A DNA stretch of 64,000 nucleotides, from assembly GCA_963788505.1 (NCBI GenBank), contig CAWBGY010000005.1:248001-312000 (forward strand), in the 5' to 3' direction. Under the pieces are notes generated by a model, which had not been told where the DNA came from, searched no databases, and saw only the letters and a program-made list of their open reading frames with translations. Positions 9,333-18,678 of the stretch are shown here, in pieces. The translations under genes and the position numbers were made by a program. This DNA is from JAIQFF01 sp963788505. Its GTDB lineage: Bacteria > Acidobacteriota > Terriglobia > Terriglobales > Acidobacteriaceae. Each line of letters starts with the position of its first letter. Within the stretch, counting starts at the first letter, position 1.

Positions 9333-9383
9333 ATGGAGGACGGGCTTCCCGCCCGTCTGGCCGGGCGGGGACGCCCGGCCTCC
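9333..9383. repeat. GC-rich double-hairpin element between convergent genes
   Basis: Outer arms TGGAGG and CCTCCA enclose two hairpins, ACGGGC/GCCCGT and CCGGGC/GCCCGG, giving a cruciform-like fold. It lies between the stop codons of the DsbA-like gene and the secretin and could end transcription in both directions, although no T-run follows. Similar GC-rich palindromes occur elsewhere in the window. Confidence 0.55.
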
Positions 9384-9398
9384 ACCTGCGACCCGCCT

Positions 9399-11249
9399 CT
9401 ACTTTTGCAGCCAAACTTCCGCGTTCTGGTTGGGCTCGCGGCTCACGATCCGCGGTGTGATCACGATCAGCAATTCGTCTTCATCTGATTCCTTGCTGTT
9501 GCTGGTCATGACCTTATTCAGGCCCGGCAATGCTCCCAGGCCAGGAATCCCATTCAGGCTGAGCTGCTCGGAATTGGTAACCGCCCCGGCCACCACGGCG
9601 GGCTCTCCGTCCATCAGGTTGATGCTGCCCTTGTATTCCCGGTTGGAAATCACCGGCACTCCGTTGAGCGACTGCCCTTGCAAAGCCCGAAACTGCAATT
9701 CCAGGTCAAGACTGACGTCCGAGTTCCCGTTCACCTGCGGCTTGGCCTTGATGGTCAGCCCCAGGTCTTCGTAGGTGAACGACGGAAAAGGAGTTTGAAA
9801 CGAGTTGTTCTGGATGACGGACGAAATCGCCGGGGTATTGAAGACGGGTGCGAAACTGGCATTGAGAATGGGATAGCGCGTGCCCGCGCGGAACGTCCCA
9901 TCAGTGCCTTGCGCCACTCGCAAGGTGGCGTGCTCCAGGGTTTTCACCGTGCTCTCGTTCAGCGACAACTGCGCTCCCGCCGTTCCCAGGCTCAGTCCCA
10001 TGAGCGTCAGGCCGTTTCCAAAGGTTGCCAGGGGCTGGCTGAAGACTGAACTCTGCTGCCCCTGGAGCTGGGCCAGAAGTCCGGAAAGCGCCTGCGAGCT
10101 AGACTGATTGATACCGCCGCTGGAGATGAGCTGGTTGATCAGGTCCTGAATGTTCTGCCCAGCCAGCGCCGCCAGGGCGCCCGCCGGAATATTGAACAAC
10201 TGGAAGTTGTTGGGAATCTGCAATCCCATGTTGCGCGTCAGGCTGTTCGTAATCTCATACACGTGCACGTCGAGCATAACCTGCGGACGGGAATCTCCCA
10301 GCCCTTCGATAATGCGCGTGGCAGCGTCCAGCGCCTTGCGCGGCGCACGGACCACGATGGTGTTGCTGTTCTTCTGTGGAGTGATCAACCGTATTTCAAA
10401 AACGTTGCGCAGCAAATTGACCACGTCGGTCAGTTCTTGCGGAGAACTCGCCCCCGGCAGAGAGAAGGTGCGCAACACCATGCGATCGAATTGCCGGTGG
10501 TTTTGTGCCGATTCCGCCGCCAGCAGAATTTGCTTGCTGTCGAGCGCCGTCCAGAAGGTGTGGGTCATCTGGCAGGCTGCCGCCATGGCAGAATAAAAGT
10601 CCGCGCGGCCAATATCGAAGCGAAGCTGGCGCGAGACCACGGACTCGTCGAGAAGCGCGGTCACGCCGTACGCCGAAGCTACCTGGGTAAGCAGTCCGCG
10701 ACCATCGCCGCGATAATGAAAGTCCGCCTTGACGGCGGTCGGCGCCACGCGAATCTCTCCCGCATCCGCCACCACCTGCAACGTCCCGGAAGGTTTCGGG
10801 GCCCATTCCCCCAGCGCGTCCTTCAAGCGTTGCTGGGCAAATTCATTTTGCGGATCGAGGTGCAGGGCAGCCCGGAATGCGGCCAGCGCTTCGACCTCGC
10901 GGTCCTGGCGCATTTCTTCATTGCCCCGCTCCAGGTAATTGAAGACCAGTTGCTGACGGGTCAACTCCCGAGCGGTCACGTAGTCGACATCCTGGGGAGC
11001 CAGCCGCGCCGCCGTCTCGAACTCGTCGAACGCCTCATCCTCCCGCTTTTCCCGCTGCAGCTTCAGCCCTTTGGCAAACGCTTCGCCAGCTTCCTTGGCT
11101 TCTTTCTTGGAAGGATTGCAGGAAATAGCCCCAGGCGAACCCTCGGGACAGGGCAAGAGCAGTGCGGTGGTGGGCTGGTCGCCGGCAGAGGCGGCGATCC
11201 CTGCAGTCAGCAGAAACAACACCAGCCGAGTGAACCTTCCCCCGCGCAT
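9399..11249 (-). CDS. TPR-containing secretin (GspD/PilQ family)
   Basis: A 616-residue outer-membrane secretin. A signal peptide (LVLFLLTAGIAASAGD) is followed by a helical TPR-like region (about 45-150), an STN/N-domain region and the C-terminal secretin pore domain, ending in DEDELLIVITPRIVSR, a typical secretin closing motif. Secretins form gated pores for type II secretion or type IV pili. No gsp or pil genes are adjacent, so the partner machine is unknown. The frame extends to 11327, but TACAAT sits exactly 6 nt before the ATG at 11249, which fits a leaderless start there. Confidence 0.85.
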   Translation of the reverse strand: MRGGRFTRLVLFLLTAGIAASAGDQPTTALLLPCPEGSPGAISCNPSKKEAKEAGEAFAKGLKLQREKREDEAFDEFETAARLAPQDVDYVTARELTRQQLVFNYLERGNEEMRQDREVEALAAFRAALHLDPQNEFAQQRLKDALGEWAPKPSGTLQVVADAGEIRVAPTAVKADFHYRGDGRGLLTQVASAYGVTALLDESVVSRQLRFDIGRADFYSAMAAACQMTHTFWTALDSKQILLAAESAQNHRQFDRMVLRTFSLPGASSPQELTDVVNLLRNVFEIRLITPQKNSNTIVVRAPRKALDAATRIIEGLGDSRPQVMLDVHVYEITNSLTRNMGLQIPNNFQLFNIPAGALAALAGQNIQDLINQLISSGGINQSSSQALSGLLAQLQGQQSSVFSQPLATFGNGLTLMGLSLGTAGAQLSLNESTVKTLEHATLRVAQGTDGTFRAGTRYPILNASFAPVFNTPAISSVIQNNSFQTPFPSFTYEDLGLTIKAKPQVNGNSDVSLDLELQFRALQGQSLNGVPVISNREYKGSINLMDGEPAVVAGAVTNSEQLSLNGIPGLGALPGLNKVMTSNSKESDEDELLIVITPRIVSREPNQNAEVWLQK

Positions 11250-11255
11250 GTCCCG

Positions 11256-11261
11256 ATTGTA
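11256..11261 (-). promoter_or_regulatory. -10 box of the secretin gene, probably leaderless
   Basis: On the minus strand TACAAT is followed by 6 nt (CGGGAC) and then ATG. There is no Shine-Dalgarno sequence. This decides the start codon. Confidence 0.5.
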
Positions 11262-11462
11262 GCTGGGAACGGGCACACGACAGAGGGTTTCGCGGCGGGC
11301 AGTGTACCTTCGTGTGTTCACCCGCACTAAATGTGGGCGCGAGCGCCCCGCTCGTGCGGGAGCCGCCGGGGGCGATGATCTCGATCTTCAAAGGTCCATG
11401 CAAACGGAATCAATCCTGGCAGGCTGCCGAAGAACTCAATTTGCCCGGACGAAGGGATCACG

Positions 11463-11515
11463 GGGGCTAAAGCCCGCACGCATTCCCGACGCCTTACGCG
11501 GCCCTGAAGGGCCGC
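11463..11515. repeat. Small palindromic repeats in the 454-bp gap before gltA
   Basis: The gap 11250-11703 holds no gene. It contains a GGGCT-AA-AGCCC hairpin (11464-11475) and a perfect GCGGCCC-TGAA-GGGCCGC hairpin (11498-11515), plus a further GC-rich inverted patch near 11335-11365. These resemble dispersed intergenic palindromes; I see no open reading frame with protein-like composition. Confidence 0.5.
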
Positions 11516-11597
11516 TCTTCCACGGAGGTCCGACATTTACGAGTTTTTCCGCAGTCGTAGAACTTGAACCCGCTCATTACCAATGGCTCCGGTCATC

Positions 11598-11626
11598 TTG
11601 GAAAGTTAACCCTTTTGGCGTATAAA
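11598..11626 (+). promoter_or_regulatory. Probable sigma-70-type promoter of gltA
   Basis: TTGGAA and TATAAA are separated by 17 bp, about 78 nt upstream of the citrate synthase ATG. The gene itself has a clear ribosome site (GAGGGAAC), so a normal leadered transcript is expected. Confidence 0.5.
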
Positions 11627-11703
11627 AGTTAGTTGCGACAGCACGCTCCATTTTCCTTCCCCGTGCGGCCTCAACCAGGGTTCAAAATCTCGAACGAGGG
11701 AAC

Positions 11704-12846
<1,143 letters not shown>

Positions 12847-12953
12847 GTATCTGGGCGAGTGACGTGAGTTCCCGCGAAAGAGCTAGATCGGCATTTCCAG
12901 CCCAGAAAACCGCCGGTGGCGAATGAAGAGCATCCATCGTAACTTGGGATGTC

Positions 12954-13139
12954 ATGAAAGTTCGCGATATCATTAGACTGTTGGAGCAAGATGGCTGGTA
13001 CTTGAAAGCAACGAAGGGCAGTCATCGGCAATACAAGCATCCGACCAAATCCGGGCGTGTGACCCTGCCGGGTCATCCCGGCGACGATCTAGCACCCGGC
13101 ACATTGAATAGTGTTCTGAAACAGGCAGGTTTGAAATGA
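12954..13139 (+). CDS. hicA: HicA-type mRNA interferase toxin
   Basis: A 61-residue protein with the YcfA/HicA double-stranded RNA-binding-like fold signature: MKVRDIIRLLEQDGWYL, then KGSHRQYKHP containing the catalytic His, and VTLPGHPGDDLAPGTLNSVL. HicA cleaves mRNA in other bacteria until bound by HicB. Its stop codon overlaps the start of the next gene (ATGA), so the two are translationally coupled. Confidence 0.9.
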   Translation: MKVRDIIRLLEQDGWYLKATKGSHRQYKHPTKSGRVTLPGHPGDDLAPGTLNSVLKQAGLK

Positions 13140-13348
13140 TGAACTATGTTGTCGTCTACGAGAAGTCTGGCACTGGTTGGAGCGCCTACGTCCCCGATTT
13201 GCCCGGAGTGGTTACTACTGGTTCGACCAAGGAAAACGCGAAACAGCTTATCCGGGAAGCCATTGAATTTCATCTGGAGGGGCTGCGGGAAGATAACTTG
13301 CCGGTCCCTGAACCAGCTGCCTCGGCTGAAGTAGTGTCTGTCTCCTGA
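13136..13348 (+). CDS. hicB: HicB-type antitoxin
   Basis: A 70-residue protein beginning MMNYVVVYEKSGTGWSAYVP, with DLPGVVTTGSTKENAKQLI and REAIEFHLEGL, the degraded RNase H fold of HicB antitoxins. It lacks an added DNA-binding domain, so autoregulation, if any, would be by the complex. Second gene of the toxin-antitoxin pair, overlapping hicA by 4 nt. Confidence 0.9.
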   Translation: MMNYVVVYEKSGTGWSAYVPDLPGVVTTGSTKENAKQLIREAIEFHLEGLREDNLPVPEPAASAEVVSVS

Positions 13349-13353
13349 CATCT

Positions 13354-13376
13354 TGGTGCTGATTTCATTAGCACCA
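13354..13376 (+). terminator. Possible hairpin terminator after hicAB
   Basis: TGGTGCT and AGCACCA form a perfect 7-bp stem with a 9-nt loop, 6 nt after the hicB stop. No U-tract follows, so termination is uncertain. Confidence 0.35.
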
Positions 13377-13463
13377 CCTGCCAATCGCGCTAAGCTGGCC
13401 GCTCTCCTCTGTTGCCTCCGCATTTCGGTTCCTGCGAATGCGGCGTAAGATGGAAGGCTAGCC

Positions 13464-14633
13464 ATGCGCCGCGTTTATCTCGACAACAACGCCACCACGC
13501 CCGTGCTGCCTGCGGTGCTTGAAGCCATGCAGGCCTACTTCACGGAGCACTTCGGAAACGCGTCTTCCATCCATCACCATGGCCAGGAGACGCGAGCAGC
13601 CGTGGAGCGCGCGCGCGAGTCGGTCGCGGCACTGGTGGGATGCCGTGCCTCGGAAATTGTCTTCACCAGCGGGGGCACCGAAGCCGACAACCTGGCCATT
13701 TTCGGCCTGACCAGGCCCGGACAGCATGTCATCTGCTCCACCATCGAGCATCATGCCGTCCTGAATTCATGCAAGCATCTGGAAGCGTCAGGCTGCGAGG
13801 TCACCTATGTTCCGGTCGACCGCCTCGGCCAGGTCGCTCCCGACGACGTCCGCCGCGCGCTGCGGCCGAATACCCGGCTCATCACCATTATGATGGCCAA
13901 CAATGAAACCGGCGTGCTGCAACCGGTCGAAGAGATCGGCAAAATCGCCGCCGAGGCTGACGTTTACTTCCACACTGACGCGGTGCAGGCAGCAGGGAAG
14001 GTCGCGATCGATGTAAAGCGCCTGGGCTGCGATCTGCTTTCCATTTCAGGCCACAAGATGAACGCTCCGCAAGGCGTAGGGGCGCTATACGTGCGCAAGG
14101 GAACCACTCTGCATCCGATGCTCTTCGGTGGAAGCCACGAGCGTTCGCGGCGGGCCGGTACGGAGAACGTTCCCGGCATCGTCGCTTTGGGCAAGGCCGC
14201 GGAACTTGCGCGAGAGGCGTTTGCCCGAGGCGACCTGGAGCAGATGTCCCGCCTGCGCGATCGGCTGGAGCAAACCATCCTGCGTGAAGTTGAGTCCACA
14301 GGGGTGAACGGCCAGGGCGCGCCGCGCGTACCCAATACCAGCAGCATCTACTTTGATTGCACCGAGGGCGAAGCTCTCGTGATCGCCCTCGATCTCAGGG
14401 GCCTGGCAGTCTCGACCGGGGCCGCATGTTCTTCTGGCGCGATTGAACCGTCGCATGTCCTGACCGCCATGGGGTTGTCGCCGGAGCGGGCGCGTGGCAG
14501 CCTGCGCTTCAGCCTGGGCAAGCAGAATACCCCCGAGGACGTTGAATTCGCTCTGAGCCTGTTGCCGCAGACGATAACCAGGCTGCGTGAGCTGTCTCCC
14601 ATTTACAATAAGAAAGAAGCTATTAGCTCTTAG
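13464..14633 (+). CDS. iscS: Cysteine desulfurase (IscS/NifS family)
   Basis: A 389-residue PLP enzyme that takes sulfur from cysteine as a persulfide. It opens with VYLDNNATTPVLPAVLEAM; the PLP lysine is in SISGHKMNAPQGVGALY and the persulfide cysteine in STGAACSSGAIEPSHVL. The serine-rich active-site loop marks the IscS-like group I. mnmA follows after 36 nt, so its main job here is probably sulfur supply for tRNA 2-thiouridine, as in other iscS-mnmA pairs. GGAAGG precedes the ATG. The final five codons and the stop lie inside a 7-bp repeat array. Confidence 0.93.
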   Translation: MRRVYLDNNATTPVLPAVLEAMQAYFTEHFGNASSIHHHGQETRAAVERARESVAALVGCRASEIVFTSGGTEADNLAIFGLTRPGQHVICSTIEHHAVLNSCKHLEASGCEVTYVPVDRLGQVAPDDVRRALRPNTRLITIMMANNETGVLQPVEEIGKIAAEADVYFHTDAVQAAGKVAIDVKRLGCDLLSISGHKMNAPQGVGALYVRKGTTLHPMLFGGSHERSRRAGTENVPGIVALGKAAELAREAFARGDLEQMSRLRDRLEQTILREVESTGVNGQGAPRVPNTSSIYFDCTEGEALVIALDLRGLAVSTGAACSSGAIEPSHVLTAMGLSPERARGSLRFSLGKQNTPEDVEFALSLLPQTITRLRELSPIYNKKEAISS

Positions 14634-14666
14634 CCACTGGCCTCTAGCTAAAAGCCCAAAGCTGTC
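14618..14666 (+). repeat. Degenerate 7-bp repeat array (7 units) at the iscS-mnmA junction
   Basis: Seven units in strict 7-bp phase follow the pattern (A/G)GCYNNN, for example AGCTATT, AGCTCTT and AGCCACT. The array runs from inside the 3' end of iscS, covering its stop, to 3 nt before mnmA. Same class as the arrays at 15783, 24731, 26386, 39602, 41754 and 44267. Confidence 0.6.
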
Positions 14667-14669
14667 CCC

Positions 14670-15782
14670 ATGTCCGAAACCAGAACCATCGCCGTCGCCA
14701 TGTCGGGTGGAGTTGACTCCTCCACCGTCGCCGCCATGTTGCGCGCCGAGGGTCACAACGTCGTGGGCCTGACCATGCAGCTATGGAACCAGCGGCGCCT
14801 GGCCGGCCACGACGGCATGCCGGAGTCGGTGCAGGGACGCTGCTGCTCCCTGGATGATGTCTACGACGCACGCCGCGTCGCCGAGACGATTGGCATTCCG
14901 TACTATGTGGTCAATCACGAGGAGCGTTTCGAGCGCGATGTGGTGCGCCCCTTCGTCGAGCAGTATCTTTCCGGACGCACGCCCATACCCTGCAGTTTGT
15001 GCAACAATCACTTGAAGTTTGACCAGTTACTTATTGTGGCGCAACAGATTGGGGCCGACGCGCTTGCCACCGGCCATTACGCGCGGGTGGAATTCGACGA
15101 CAATCTCGGCCGCTGGCTGCTCAAGCGCCCCACCGACCGCTCCAAGGACCAGACCTATTTCCTCTTTGGATTGACCCAGGCCCAGCTTAGCCGCACCCTG
15201 TTTCCCCTGGGTGGAATGATGAAGCCCGAGGTGCGTCAGCTGGCCGAAGGGCACGGATTGGCCCTGGCGCAGAAGCCCGACTCCCAGGAAATCTGCTTCG
15301 TTCCCGGCGGCGACTACAAGAAATTCCTCGACGCTTATCTGGCGGAGCAGGGCGAGTCGTTACCCGACACTGCCGGCGAACTGGTTACGACCAATGGCGA
15401 AATCGTAGGCGAGCATGGTGGCATCCACAACTTCACCGTGGGCCAGCGCAAGGGACTGGGCGTGGCGATAGGTTCGCCGCTCTACGTGATCCAGATCAAG
15501 GGAGACAGTCGCCAGGTGGTGGTCGGCAACCAGGAAGAACTCTATACGCAAGACCTGCGCGTGCGCCGGACGAATCTCATCGCGGTCGAAGATTTGCACC
15601 AGCCGATGCGAGTCACGGCAAAGATCCGCCATCGCCACGAGGGGGCTTCCGCGTTGATCGAAAAGACCGGCGACGACGAGATTCTAGTGACATTCGATCG
15701 CCCTCAGCGCGCCATTACGCCCGGGCAGGCCGCAGTCTTTTACGATGACGATGTAGTGGTAGGTGGGGGCTGGATCGCGTAA
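14670..15782 (+). CDS. mnmA: tRNA-specific 2-thiouridylase MnmA
   Basis: A 370-residue enzyme that adenylates and thiolates U34 of the Lys, Glu and Gln tRNAs. The PP-loop is VAMSGGVDSSTVAAML; the conserved nucleophile and sulfur-carrying cysteines are in PIPCSLCNNHLKFDQL and SQEICFVPGGDYKKFL. The C-terminal beta-barrel region (VGQRKGLGVAIGSPLYV) is complete. It receives sulfur from the adjacent iscS product. No ribosome-binding site is obvious; the start is only 36 nt after iscS. Confidence 0.95.
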   Translation: MSETRTIAVAMSGGVDSSTVAAMLRAEGHNVVGLTMQLWNQRRLAGHDGMPESVQGRCCSLDDVYDARRVAETIGIPYYVVNHEERFERDVVRPFVEQYLSGRTPIPCSLCNNHLKFDQLLIVAQQIGADALATGHYARVEFDDNLGRWLLKRPTDRSKDQTYFLFGLTQAQLSRTLFPLGGMMKPEVRQLAEGHGLALAQKPDSQEICFVPGGDYKKFLDAYLAEQGESLPDTAGELVTTNGEIVGEHGGIHNFTVGQRKGLGVAIGSPLYVIQIKGDSRQVVVGNQEELYTQDLRVRRTNLIAVEDLHQPMRVTAKIRHRHEGASALIEKTGDDEILVTFDRPQRAITPGQAAVFYDDDVVVGGGWIA

Positions 15783-15817
15783 AGCTGAGAACTGGGAACT
15801 GCAATCTTAAGAACCGG
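15783..15817 (+). repeat. Short 7-bp repeat array after mnmA
   Basis: Units of the type AGCTGAG, AACTGGG, AACTGCA, ATCTTAA, GAACCGG follow each other in 7-bp phase just after the mnmA stop. Weaker than the arrays at 14618 and 44267. Confidence 0.45.
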
Positions 15818-15851
15818 TTCTTGACCCACAACCGGTCCGCCGAAAAGCCTT

Positions 15852-16355
15852 CTAGATAAACATCTCGTCCTGCGGCACGGAAACATCGCGCCCCCGGCGG
15901 CGGCTTCCGCCCATCAGGAATTCCAAACCCGCCGTCAGGCCCTGGACCAGTCCGGAAAGCTGGCGAACCGGCGAAATCACGGTCCGGTGAACTACGTCGC
16001 TGGTCTCTTCGATTCGATCCATGGTGCGATTGAGCAACTCGTCGGCGCGAATGACTTGCAGCCGGGTGCGGTCCACGATATCGGTGACAGTGGCATCCAG
16101 TCGTTCGACCTGGCCGCGGACCACGGTAGTGGTCTCGCTGACGTTGCTCGCGATAGTGTCGATCCGCGGCCGCCACTCGACCAGCATGGACTGTGCGGTG
16201 TCGACTGTGGGCATGACCTTGGTCTTTACTTCGGTGGCGAGAGCTTCCATGCGAGAAGCGCTTTTGCGCACGGCGACAAAAAGCGCCACCAGGATGCCGG
16301 CCTGAATTACAACCGCCGCCGCCGTTACACCGACGAAAATCGGTAGATAGTCCAT
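15852..16355 (-). CDS. Membrane-anchored coiled-coil protein (DUF948-like)
   Basis: A 167-residue protein with one N-terminal membrane helix (VTAAAVVIQAGILVALFVAV) followed by a long amphipathic helical region with Val/Thr/Asp heptads, as in DUF948-type proteins. Such proteins are often linked to envelope or general stress, with no known biochemistry. It is followed 3'-ward by the unrelated mnmA on the opposite strand and preceded in the same direction by a YtxH-like gene, a pairing common in these proteins. Confidence 0.7.
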   Translation of the reverse strand: MDYLPIFVGVTAAAVVIQAGILVALFVAVRKSASRMEALATEVKTKVMPTVDTAQSMLVEWRPRIDTIASNVSETTTVVRGQVERLDATVTDIVDRTRLQVIRADELLNRTMDRIEETSDVVHRTVISPVRQLSGLVQGLTAGLEFLMGGSRRRGRDVSVPQDEMFI

Positions 16356-16409
16356 AAAGTTTTCCGCTCTACCGCGCCACTCTTTTCAGCGCTGCGGAGA
16401 GGCGCGGAA

Positions 16410-16718
16410 TTACAGGTTCTTGGATGTGCCGCCATCGGCGGCCGTGGCTTCGTGATAAGCCTGACGCCCGGCTTCGTAAGCCGACTTGAACTGCTCTTTT
16501 TGCTGCTTGGCAACTTCGCGCCCTTTGTCCACCATGTCGGAAGCCTGTTCACGCGCCTTGCGGGCGCGCTGGGACACAAACTCTCGGCCTTCATCTGCCT
16601 TGGAACGCAGGGTCTCGCGCATTTCGCTGCCGGGACGCGGCGCATACAGTACGCCCACCGCCGCACCCACACCAAGTCCCGCGAGGAACCACAGAATGCT
16701 GTTGCTGTCGTCTGCCAT
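16410..16718 (-). CDS. YtxH-domain protein
   Basis: A 102-residue protein with a glycine-rich membrane helix (ILWFLAGLGVGAAVGVLYAP) directly followed by RPGSEMRETL and a charged coiled-coil tail, the layout of YtxH/gas-vesicle-like stress proteins. A GGAGGT ribosome site 6 nt before the ATG at 16718 fixes the start, although the frame is open further upstream. Likely co-transcribed with the DUF948-like gene that follows. Confidence 0.8.
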   Translation of the reverse strand: MADDSNSILWFLAGLGVGAAVGVLYAPRPGSEMRETLRSKADEGREFVSQRARKAREQASDMVDKGREVAKQQKEQFKSAYEAGRQAYHEATAADGGTSKNL

Positions 16719-16851
16719 GATCAAACCTCCGTGCAACGTGCAAGCAGTTGCACCCTTGTGAGATCGTAGCATCCGCTGTGGGGAATTACAATTCACCCTC
16801 CCGCCCACTTGTCGCCGATGCGCCGAAGCGAGACAATGTTGCCGCACCAGC

Positions 16852-16860
16852 AAAGGAGGG
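16852..16860 (+). promoter_or_regulatory. Strong ribosome-binding site deciding a TTG start
   Basis: AAAGGAGGG lies 6 nt before TTG 16867 and no ATG is in a better position, so the TTG is the probable start codon. Confidence 0.7.
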
Positions 16861-16866
16861 AGCGCC

Positions 16867-17283
16867 TTGAAGTACCGGCAACACGGTTATCAGGACCGCG
16901 GCCAGGAACCCCGGAAGAAGGAGTCAAGCGAGAGGCCGGTCAAGAAAGACACATTCGGTCCGCGGCCGATCCAGATGCCGGGCACGCGCGCTGTGTCCCG
17001 TTGTTCGCAATGCGGTTCGCTTTTGCAGTCGCTGAGCGACCCCGTCGGCCCGTGCCCCAAGTGCGGCTTCGAGTTGCACTCCTGCAAGCAGTGCACATAC
17101 TTCGATCCCTCGAGCCGGTTTGAGTGTACCCAGCCCATTCCGGAACGCATCCCGCGCAAGGATCAGCGCAATGATTGCACCTTCTACTCCATGCGCGTGA
17201 TGGTGGAGAAAGAAACTTCCACTCCCGCTGCCCTGCGTCCCAATGACGCCCGCCAGGCTTTTGAGAATCTGTTCAAGAAGTAA
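16867..17283 (+). CDS. Zinc-ribbon protein of unknown function
   Basis: A 138-residue basic soluble protein. Two cysteine pairs, SRCSQCGSLL and GPCPKCGFEL, form a zinc ribbon, and further cysteines follow in SCKQCTYF, ECTQP and DCTFY, so it could bind more than one metal. The first 45 residues are rich in Lys/Arg/Glu and probably disordered. I recognise no named family. It begins at TTG with a very strong Shine-Dalgarno sequence and ends tail to tail with the aminotransferase. Confidence 0.75.
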   Translation: MKYRQHGYQDRGQEPRKKESSERPVKKDTFGPRPIQMPGTRAVSRCSQCGSLLQSLSDPVGPCPKCGFELHSCKQCTYFDPSSRFECTQPIPERIPRKDQRNDCTFYSMRVMVEKETSTPAALRPNDARQAFENLFKK

Positions 17284-17302
17284 GGGTGAAGACGTCGGAA
17301 GG

Positions 17303-18493
17303 CTACAGGTTTTTTTTCGTCCACTCGTCAATCTGCAGCAGCGCCAGGTTCAGGTTCTCCAGCGAATTGGCCACGCTGAAACGCAAATAGCCTTCTCCAA
17401 ACTCGCCGAAAGAGGCTCCCGACAGGCAGGCCACTCCGGCCTGTTCCAGGAGAGCTTCCGCCAGCTTCTTCGATTCCCAACCCGTCTTCGTGATGTTAGG
17501 AAACGCATAGAAAGCGCCCTTGGGCATGCGGCAGGAGAAGCCTTTGATCCGGTTCAGCCCGGCCACGAAAACGTCCCGGCGTCGCCGAAATTCCTCCCGC
17601 ATCCGCTCCACCGAAGTCTGATCTCCGCGCACGGCTTCAACTCCAGCGATCTGGGTAAAGCTTGCGGTGCAAGAGTTCGAATTGGTCATCAGCCGCGCGA
17701 CGTGGTTGGCCAGGTCTGCTCGCATCACTCCGTAGCCCAATCGCCACCCTGTCATCGCGTAAGTTTTCGAAAACCCGTCGAGCAGAATCGTGCGTCCCTG
17801 AAAACCGGGCTCCGACATGATCGAATAGTGCTCGCCCTCGAAAACCAGCCGGCTATAGATCTCGTCCGACAGCACCATGATATTGCGGTCGCCAATGGCC
17901 TCCGCAATGTCACGAATATCGCGCTTGCTCAAAATCCCGCCCGTGGGGTTCTGCGGGGAATTCAGAATGATGAGCCGGGTGCGATCGCTGATCAACGATG
18001 CCAGTTCGTCAACGTCGAAACTGAAGTCTTTCTCCTCCCGCAGACGGATGGGCACCGGCCGCGCTCCCACATAGTGAATCATCGACTCGTAAATCGGGAA
18101 GCCGGGATTGGGAAATATGACCTCATCCCCCGCCTCGGCCAAAGCCAGCAGGCTGAAGAAAATAACGGGCTTGCCTCCGGGGACTACCACCACTTGATCG
18201 CTTGTGACCTTGACGCCTCGCGAGCGGCTGACGTCCTCAGCAATGGCCTGGCGCAACTCGGGCAGGCCAGCCGAGGGCCCGTAATGCGTCCAGCCCTCGC
18301 GCAGAGCATCGATTCCAGCCTCCACCACATTGGCTGGAGTGTCGAAGTCAGGCTCGCCAATTTCCAGATGAACGATCTTCTGGCCCTGGCGTTCCAGGGC
18401 ACGCGCCTTGTTCAGAACTTCAAAGGCAGTCTCAGTGCCAAGCCGCGACATGCGCTCGGCCAAGCGAAGTTGGTACTGCGTAGCTTTTTCCAT
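17303..18493 (-). CDS. Class I/II PLP-dependent aminotransferase (aspartate aminotransferase-like)
   Basis: A 396-residue fold-type I enzyme. The PLP lysine is in LLDGFSKTYAMTGWRLGYGV, the cofactor-binding motif is NSPQNPTGG, and the Asp/Tyr pair is in VLSDEIYSRLVFEG. Length and motifs fit the aspartate/aromatic/N-succinyl-diaminopimelate aminotransferase subgroup; the amino-acid specificity cannot be set. It is transcribed opposite to the zinc-ribbon gene and separated from the formate dehydrogenase operon by a palindromic repeat. Confidence 0.88.
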   Translation of the reverse strand: MEKATQYQLRLAERMSRLGTETAFEVLNKARALERQGQKIVHLEIGEPDFDTPANVVEAGIDALREGWTHYGPSAGLPELRQAIAEDVSRSRGVKVTSDQVVVVPGGKPVIFFSLLALAEAGDEVIFPNPGFPIYESMIHYVGARPVPIRLREEKDFSFDVDELASLISDRTRLIILNSPQNPTGGILSKRDIRDIAEAIGDRNIMVLSDEIYSRLVFEGEHYSIMSEPGFQGRTILLDGFSKTYAMTGWRLGYGVMRADLANHVARLMTNSNSCTASFTQIAGVEAVRGDQTSVERMREEFRRRRDVFVAGLNRIKGFSCRMPKGAFYAFPNITKTGWESKKLAEALLEQAGVACLSGASFGEFGEGYLRFSVANSLENLNLALLQIDEWTKKNL

Positions 18494-18535
18494 AGTGAGG
18501 CAAAACTGGATATTATATGCCGTCGAGGCTTAAGG

Positions 18536-18661
18536 GTTTTCTTGGCGTCCTTTGCGGCCTTTCTTTGCGATCTTTGCGGTACAAGGGTTTGCCCTGGCCT
18601 GAAGCGTTTAAAATCTTAAACCGCAAAGGCCGCAAAGAAAGGCCGCAAAGGACGCAAAGGG
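18536..18661. repeat. Palindromic TTTGCGG repeat element, copy A
   Basis: About 125 bp. The left arm is built from TTTGCG-type units (18541-18590), and the right arm (18605-18660) is its near-perfect reverse complement, with CCGCAAAG units. The core GCGGTACAAGGGTTT faces AAATCTTAAACCGC. Copies B (34721) and C (47113) share the same core. It lies between the aminotransferase start and the formate dehydrogenase stop. Confidence 0.8.
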
Positions 18662-18678
18662 TGCGGAACAAGCACCCA

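Noticed and set aside
10263..11330. 355-residue plus-strand frame opposite the secretin
   Set aside because: Shadow frame; the secretin on the other strand has clear family motifs.
17243..18619. 458-residue plus-strand frame opposite the aminotransferase
   Set aside because: Shadow frame without protein-like motifs, and it runs into the palindromic repeat.
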